From positions 1 to 17,901 of the forward strand of contig JALTPW010000870.1 of NCBI GenBank assembly GCA_026999335.1: 17,901 nt of DNA, written 5' to 3'. The DNA is from Chromatiales bacterium (GTDB lineage: Bacteria > Pseudomonadota > Gammaproteobacteria > SZUA-152). The notes beneath the pieces are model-generated. The model saw only the letters and a program-made list of their open reading frames with translations, did no database searches and was not told the origin of the DNA. This document shows positions 13,669 through 17,901 of this stretch, in pieces; within the stretch, counting starts at the first letter, position 1; each line of letters starts with the position of its first letter. A program made the position numbers and the translations under genes.

Positions 13669-14700
13669 GTGCAGAACGATTTGCAGCAACAGGTAGATGA
13701 ACTCGTCCAGCAGGCCGCCGAGGCCGTGCGCAATGCCGAAGACCTGATCCAGCTGGATCAGGTACGGGTGCGTTATCTGGGCAAAAAGGGTGAAATGACG
13801 GCGCAGATGCAATCGCTGGGCAAACTACCCCACGAGGAACGTCGTGAGGCGGGCAAGGTCATTAATACGGCGAAACAGGCCGTGCAGCAGATGATCGAAG
13901 ATCGTCGCGATATCCTCCAGCAGGCGGCGCTGGCGGCCAGACTCAACGCCGAGACCCTTGACGTCAGCCTGCCGGGACGCGGTCAGCAGATGGGTGGACT
14001 ACATCCCGTCACGCGCACCTTGCAACGCATCGAAAGCCTATTCTCACAGCTCGGCTTCGAAGTCGCTGAAGGGCCTGAAATCGAAGACGATTACCACAAC
14101 TTCGAGGCGCTGAATATTCCCGAATCGCATCCCGCGCGCGCCATGCACGATACCTTCTATTTCGATGCGCACACCGTATTGCGAACCCATACCTCGCCGG
14201 TGCAGATCCGTGTCATGCAAGAGCGTCAGCCGCCACTGCGCATCATTGCCCCGGGCCGTGTCTATCGCTGCGACTCCGATCTGACCCACACGCCCATGTT
14301 TCATCAGATCGAAGGCCTGTTGGTGGACGAGCATGTCACCTTTGCCGACCTCAAGGGCATCCTTGATGACTTCCTGCGCAACTTTTTTGAGCAGGATCTG
14401 AAGATACGTTTCCGGCCGTCCTATTTTCCCTTCACCGAGCCTTCTGCGGAGGCCGACATCGAGTGTGTGATGTGCGCCGGCAAAGGCTGCCGCGTGTGCA
14501 GCCACACCGGCTGGCTGGAGGTGCTGGGCTGCGGCATGGTGCATCCCAGGGTGTTTGAGCATGTCGATATCGACAACGAAAAATACACCGGTTTTGCCTT
14601 TGGCATGGGCGTCGAGCGGCTGGCCATGTTGCGCTACGGCGTCAACGACCTGCGCTTGTTTTTTGAAAATGATCTGCGCTTTCTTAGGCAGTTTCGTTAG
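13669..14700 (+). CDS. pheS: Phenylalanyl-tRNA synthetase alpha subunit
   Basis: This is the catalytic subunit of the (alpha-beta)2 PheRS. The 343-aa protein starts with GTG, with GGGG eight bases upstream. An N-terminal coiled coil (about 1-90) binds tRNA. The class II core shows MHDTFYF (159-165), motif 2 VYRCDSDLTHTPMFHQIEG (198-216), FRPSYFPFTEPSAE (248-261) and motif 3 GFAFGMGVERLAMLRYGVNDLR (308-329). Residues 266-277 hold CVMCAGKGCRVC, two CxxC pairs that look like a small zinc knuckle; many bacterial PheS proteins have them but E. coli lacks them. The stop is followed by an unusual 312-bp gap before pheT. Confidence 0.97.
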   Translation: MQNDLQQQVDELVQQAAEAVRNAEDLIQLDQVRVRYLGKKGEMTAQMQSLGKLPHEERREAGKVINTAKQAVQQMIEDRRDILQQAALAARLNAETLDVSLPGRGQQMGGLHPVTRTLQRIESLFSQLGFEVAEGPEIEDDYHNFEALNIPESHPARAMHDTFYFDAHTVLRTHTSPVQIRVMQERQPPLRIIAPGRVYRCDSDLTHTPMFHQIEGLLVDEHVTFADLKGILDDFLRNFFEQDLKIRFRPSYFPFTEPSAEADIECVMCAGKGCRVCSHTGWLEVLGCGMVHPRVFEHVDIDNEKYTGFAFGMGVERLAMLRYGVNDLRLFFENDLRFLRQFR

Positions 14701-14716
14701 GGTTTGTTAGTCCACC

Positions 14717-14948
14717 AATGAACGCGAATTGACGCAAACTGCCCTGAACAAAAAAATGCGTTGATGAAATGTAAAGCCGGGATTCCATGTCTTTTTGTCA
14801 TTGAGCGGCATTCATGGTCAGGGGGCATGGTGCGCACGGCGCACGCTACGGGCAGGTTGTAGTGTGCGCTGTGCGCACAAACAGGTACACGCTTGTGAAT
14901 TTCATGGTTCTGTAACGAGCTGAGTCGTTGACTCTATTCGCGTTCATT
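14717..14948. repeat. Palindromic insertion between pheS and pheT (MITE-like)
   Basis: A perfect 13-bp inverted repeat, AATGAACGCGAAT (14717-14729) and ATTCGCGTTCATT (14936-14948), encloses a 232-bp stretch. Inside, GTGCGCACGGCGCACGCTAC (14830-14849) pairs with 14859-14878 over 20 positions, with two G-U wobbles in the plus-strand RNA, around a 9-nt loop. Both motifs resemble dispersed non-coding repeats of gammaproteobacteria. No target duplication is evident. Confidence 0.6.
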
Positions 14949-14976
14949 CGCATGTATTTGCGGACTGAAATATAAA
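14947..14976 (+). promoter_or_regulatory. Candidate promoter for pheT
   Basis: TTCGCA (14947-14952) and a good -10 TATAAA (14971-14976) are 18 bp apart. The -35 overlaps the right inverted repeat of the element, so the insertion may have brought or built the promoter. A small perfect hairpin TCCGGC-CAT-GCCGGA (14981-14995) lies at the predicted transcript start. Confidence 0.4.
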
Positions 14977-15012
14977 ATATTCCGGCCATGCCGGACTAGG
15001 GAAACAAAAGAG

Positions 15013-17391
15013 ATGAAGTTCAGTGAACATTGGCTCCGCGAGTGGGCGAACCCGGACATCGGCACCGACGAGCTGGCCCGGCTGCTGACCCTGGCCGGAC
15101 TGGAGGTGGAGGCCGTCGAGCCCGTTGCCGGCGAATTCACCGATACCGTGGTGGGGCAGGTGACGGCCATTGAAGCGCATTCCGATGCCGACAAGCTCAA
15201 TGTCTGCGCTGTCGATGTGGGCCAGGACGAGCCGTTGCAGATCGTCTGCGGCGCCAGCAATGTCGTGGTGGGCATGAAGGCACCGGTGGCCCGGGTCGGC
15301 GCCCGTCTGCCGGGCGGCATGCAGATCAAACAGGCCAAGCTGCGCGGCGTGCCGTCCTTCGGCATGTTGTGTTCTGCGGCCGAGCTGGGCCTGGCCGAGA
15401 GCGCCGATGGTCTGATGACCCTGCCGGTCGATGCCCCCGTGGGTGCCGACATCCGTCAATACCTGCACCTCGACGACAACACCATCGAGCTGGGCCTGAC
15501 ACCCAACCGTGGCGATTGCCTGAGCATTGCCGGCGTGGCGCGTGAAGTCGGTGTGGTTGCCCGTACCGGGGTCACAACCAAGATCGTGCCCGAGATCGAG
15601 GCGACCGTGGAGACAATTTTTCCCCTGCAGGTCGAGGCGGGTGAGGACTGTCCCCGCTATGCGGGGCGCGTTATCGAAAATATCGATCCGGCGGCGGTGA
15701 CGCCCCTGTGGATGCAGGAAGCCCTGCGCCGCAGTGGCCTGCGTAGCCTGGGGCCGGTGGTCGATGTTACTAACTTCGTGTTGCTCGAACTGGGCCAGCC
15801 TATGCACGCCTTCGATTTCGACCGCCTCGACGGCGGGCTGAGCGTGCGGCATGCCATGGCCGGGGAAAAAATCACCCTGCTGGACGGGCAGGAGATTGCG
15901 CTCGAGGCCGCTACCCTGGTCATCGCCGATGCGAGTGATCCACAGGCTCTGGCCGGCATCATGGGGGGGCAGGACTCCGCCGTTGGCGATGCTACGCGCA
16001 ACATCTTTCTCGAAAGTGCCTTCTTCAATCCGCTGTGCGTGGCCGGGCGTGCCCGTCGCTACGGTCTGCATACGGATTCCTCGCACCGTTTCGAGCGTGG
16101 AGTCGATCCGCAGTTGCAGCGTATGGCGCTGGAGCGGGCCACGGCATTGCTGCTGAAAATCGTCGGTGGTCGGGCCGGCCCGGTGAGCGAAGTCATACAG
16201 GCCGAACACCTGCCGCAGCAGGCGGCCATACGGCTGCGCCGCCAGCGCATCCGGCGTATCCTCGGTACCGAGGTGCCGGACACGGAAGTGGAGGATATCC
16301 TCGGCCGCCTGGGCATGACCCTGACCGCCGTGGAGGAGGGCTGGGATGTGCTGCCGCCCAGTTTCCGTTTCGATATGGACATCGAGGTGGATCTGATCGA
16401 GGAGATTGCCCGTATCCACGGTTACGAATCGCTGCCCAGCAGTCGTCCGCAGGCCAGCGCCATCATGCAGCCGCAGCCCGAGGGGCGGGTGCCGGTGACG
16501 CGTCTGCAGCAGATCCTGGTCGACCGTGGTTATCAGGAGGCCATCACCTATAGCTTCGTCGAGCCGGGCCTGCTCAAGGCGCTGGATCCCCATGCAAACC
16601 CGGTGCGCCTTGCCAACCCCATCTCCGAAGACATGTCGGTGATGCGAACCAGCCTCTGGCCGGGCCTGGTCAAGACCCTTGCCTACAACCTCAACCGTCA
16701 GCAGAGCGGCGTCAGGTTATTCGAGACTGGTTTGAAATTTGTACGTCAAGGTGATGAATTATCGCAAGAAAGATGTATCGCCGGACTTATTTCCGGGCCA
16801 CTGTATCCGGAGCAGTGGGGTGAGCCCATGCGTAGCGTCGATTTCTACGACCTCAAGGGTGACCTGGAGGCCTTGCTGGCCAGCACGGGTGAGCTTGGCG
16901 ATTTTCGCTTTGTGCCGGAATCGCACCCGGCACTGCACCCCGGGCAGTCGGCGCGGATCCTGCGTGGCGGGCAGGCAGTCGGCTGGATCGGCGCGATCCA
17001 CCCCGGCATCGAGAAGGAAATCGGCATCACTCAGCGCGCTTTTGTGTTTGAACTGCACCTATCGTGTTTTGATCAGGTGGCGGTTCCGCACTTCACGCCG
17101 GTCTCCCGTTACCCTGCCATCCGTCGTGATCTGGCCCTGCTTGTCGATCACGGAATTACGGCTGCGGCGCTGGAGGAGGTGGTTCGAGAGAATGCCGATC
17201 CGACCCTTAAGTGCTTTCATCTGTTTGACGTCTATGAGGGCGAAGGTGTTGATTCAGGAAGAAAAAGCATTGCATTTGGCTTGACGTTCCAAGATCAGTC
17301 GCGCACACTCGAGGACGGTGACATTGACCGTGCGCTATCACGGATACTGTCGGTGCTGACCGGCGAGTTGGGCGCAACGCTGAGAGAATAA
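15013..17391 (+). CDS. pheT: Phenylalanyl-tRNA synthetase beta subunit
   Basis: The 792-aa length is typical (E. coli 795). The protein begins MKFSEHWLREWANP. It has an OB-fold tRNA-binding domain with VVGQVTAIEAHSDADKLNVC (about 46-65). The B3/B4 editing region includes RYAGRVIENI and LGQPMHAFDFDRL. A B5 domain contains IRLRRQRIRRILG. The catalytic-like core has NPISEDMSVMRTSLWPGL. The C-terminal FDX-ACB anticodon-binding domain begins at FTPVSRYPAIRRDLALLVD (about 694) and ends near 791. The ribosome binding site is weak: GAG directly before the ATG, and AGGGAA about 14 bases upstream. The gene is separated from pheS by a repeat and probably has its own promoter, so balanced synthesis of the subunits may be arranged differently from usual. 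Confidence 0.97.
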   Translation: MKFSEHWLREWANPDIGTDELARLLTLAGLEVEAVEPVAGEFTDTVVGQVTAIEAHSDADKLNVCAVDVGQDEPLQIVCGASNVVVGMKAPVARVGARLPGGMQIKQAKLRGVPSFGMLCSAAELGLAESADGLMTLPVDAPVGADIRQYLHLDDNTIELGLTPNRGDCLSIAGVAREVGVVARTGVTTKIVPEIEATVETIFPLQVEAGEDCPRYAGRVIENIDPAAVTPLWMQEALRRSGLRSLGPVVDVTNFVLLELGQPMHAFDFDRLDGGLSVRHAMAGEKITLLDGQEIALEAATLVIADASDPQALAGIMGGQDSAVGDATRNIFLESAFFNPLCVAGRARRYGLHTDSSHRFERGVDPQLQRMALERATALLLKIVGGRAGPVSEVIQAEHLPQQAAIRLRRQRIRRILGTEVPDTEVEDILGRLGMTLTAVEEGWDVLPPSFRFDMDIEVDLIEEIARIHGYESLPSSRPQASAIMQPQPEGRVPVTRLQQILVDRGYQEAITYSFVEPGLLKALDPHANPVRLANPISEDMSVMRTSLWPGLVKTLAYNLNRQQSGVRLFETGLKFVRQGDELSQERCIAGLISGPLYPEQWGEPMRSVDFYDLKGDLEALLASTGELGDFRFVPESHPALHPGQSARILRGGQAVGWIGAIHPGIEKEIGITQRAFVFELHLSCFDQVAVPHFTPVSRYPAIRRDLALLVDHGITAAALEEVVRENADPTLKCFHLFDVYEGEGVDSGRKSIAFGLTFQDQSRTLEDGDIDRALSRILSVLTGELGATLRE

Positions 17392-17407
17392 TGAGAGATT
17401 AGGGTGT

Positions 17408-17707
17408 ATGGCGTTAACCAAAGCGGACATGGCCGAAAGGCTCTATGAAGAACTGGGCCTTAACAAGCGCGAGGCCAAGGAAATCGTCGAACTATTCTTT
17501 GCGGAAATCAGGGATGCCCTGGAGACCGGACAGCAAGTCAAGCTGTCGGGGTTTGGCAATTTTGACCTCCGCAGCAAAAATGAACGTCCCGGGCGCAATC
17601 CCAAGACGGGTGAGGAGATTCCCATCTCTGCCCGTCGTGTGGTGACGTTCAGACCTGGCCAAAAACTCAAGGCCAGAGTAGAGGCCTATGCTGGAAGTCG
17701 CCAATAA
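17408..17707 (+). CDS. ihfA: Integration host factor alpha subunit
   Basis: The 99-aa protein has the HU/IHF fold. It begins MALTKADMAERLYEELGLNKREAKEIVELFF. It has the DNA-intercalating arm GRNPKTGEEIPISARRVVTFRPGQKLK, with the Pro of RNPKTG. The sequence pattern and its place directly after pheT mark it as IHF-alpha rather than HU or IHF-beta. With IHF-beta it bends DNA sharply in transcription, replication and recombination. It starts 16 bp after the pheT stop, with AGGG just upstream, so it is probably read from the pheT transcript as well. Confidence 0.96.
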   Translation: MALTKADMAERLYEELGLNKREAKEIVELFFAEIRDALETGQQVKLSGFGNFDLRSKNERPGRNPKTGEEIPISARRVVTFRPGQKLKARVEAYAGSRQ

Positions 17708-17901
17708 TAGCGAATTACCCACAATCCCCGGCAAGCGCTACTTTACCATTGGCGAAGTCAGTGAGCTGTGCGGGGTCAAGCCCCATGTGTTGCGTTATTG
17801 GGAGCAAGAGTTTCCCCAACTGAAGCCCGTCAAGCGTCGCGGCAATCGTCGTTACTACCAGCGTCATGACGTGCTCATGATTCGCCAGATTCGCAGCCTG
17901 C
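17688..17901 (+). CDS. MerR-family transcriptional regulator (partial, runs off the window)
   Basis: The frame MLEVANNSELPTIPGKRYFT is followed by IGEVSELCGVKPHVLRYWEQEF and KRRGNRRYYQRHDV. It is a clear MerR-type winged HTH (helix-turn-helix about 21-40, wing near 48-60). About 71 codons are visible and the effector-binding half lies outside. The ATG overlaps the end of ihfA by 20 nt, with AGAGG four bases upstream. A MerR-like gene directly after ihfA is a conserved gammaproteobacterial arrangement. The signal it senses is unknown. Confidence 0.92.
   Translation, partial: MLEVANNSELPTIPGKRYFTIGEVSELCGVKPHVLRYWEQEFPQLKPVKRRGNRRYYQRHDVLMIRQIRSL

Noticed and set aside
14944..16593. 549-aa minus-strand open frame
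   Set aside because: It is the antisense shadow of pheT, caused by GC-rich codon bias, and its product is a His/Gln/Gly-rich nonsense composition.
1..17901. CRISPR arrays, tRNA and rRNA genes
   Set aside because: I looked for regularly spaced direct repeats, tRNA-like GTTCRA blocks and rRNA signatures. Only short inverted repeats, one tandem 14-bp duplication and the GGTTCAAG hairpin of the small RNA were seen, and the last lacks the rest of a tRNA fold.

Overview
The window looks like the chromosome of a GC-rich gammaproteobacterium. The main reason is the gene order on the right, thrS-infC-rpmI-rplT-pheS-pheT-ihfA-merR, which is the classical order of that class. It is supported by a Slt70-type lytic transglycosylase, a YceI protein and an HsbA/HsbR-type partner-switching pair. 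The species cannot be named from the sequence alone.

Layout. (1) 1-1120 has no protein gene I can support. It holds a run of tandem hairpins (about 45-343) that looks like an ORF-less IS200/IS605-type element or HEARO/omega-like RNA. Next comes a small-RNA gene (about 607-812) with its own promoter, a long closing stem and a strong terminator, with 6S RNA-like features. Then follows a 147-bp MITE with perfect 22-bp terminal inverted repeats (901-1047) and a copy of a small palindromic repeat. (2) 1121-3190 (-) is slt. (3) 3191-5930 is an accessory patch, visibly richer in AT. It carries a tightly packed (-) operon: Xre/MbcA-like antitoxin, RES-domain toxin and a DEDDh 3'-5' exonuclease. The genes overlap by 8 nt and 1 nt, and a perfect palindromic operator sits inside the promoter. 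Degenerate repeat copies lie near both edges. (4) 5931-10154 (+) holds an orphan polytopic membrane protein, a periplasmic YceI protein, an HsbA-like STAS protein, an HsbR-like REC-PP2C-HATPase regulator and a single-domain rhodanese. (5) 10180-17901 (+) is the translation and IHF cluster.

How the genes work together. The translation cluster makes ThrRS, IF3, L35, L20, both PheRS subunits and IHF-alpha, and it shows several self-control devices. The thrS leader has a hairpin whose 7-nt loop matches a tRNA-Thr(CGU)-type anticodon loop, as in the E. coli thrS operator. infC appears to start at AUC. A hairpin lies in front of rpmI, where an L20 operator is expected. A terminator separates rplT from pheS. 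Unusually, pheS and pheT are separated by about 310 bp holding a palindromic insertion and a candidate private promoter.

Best candidates for something new: the antitoxin-RES-exonuclease operon, the ORF-less structured RNA at the left edge, and the repeat insertion splitting pheS from pheT.
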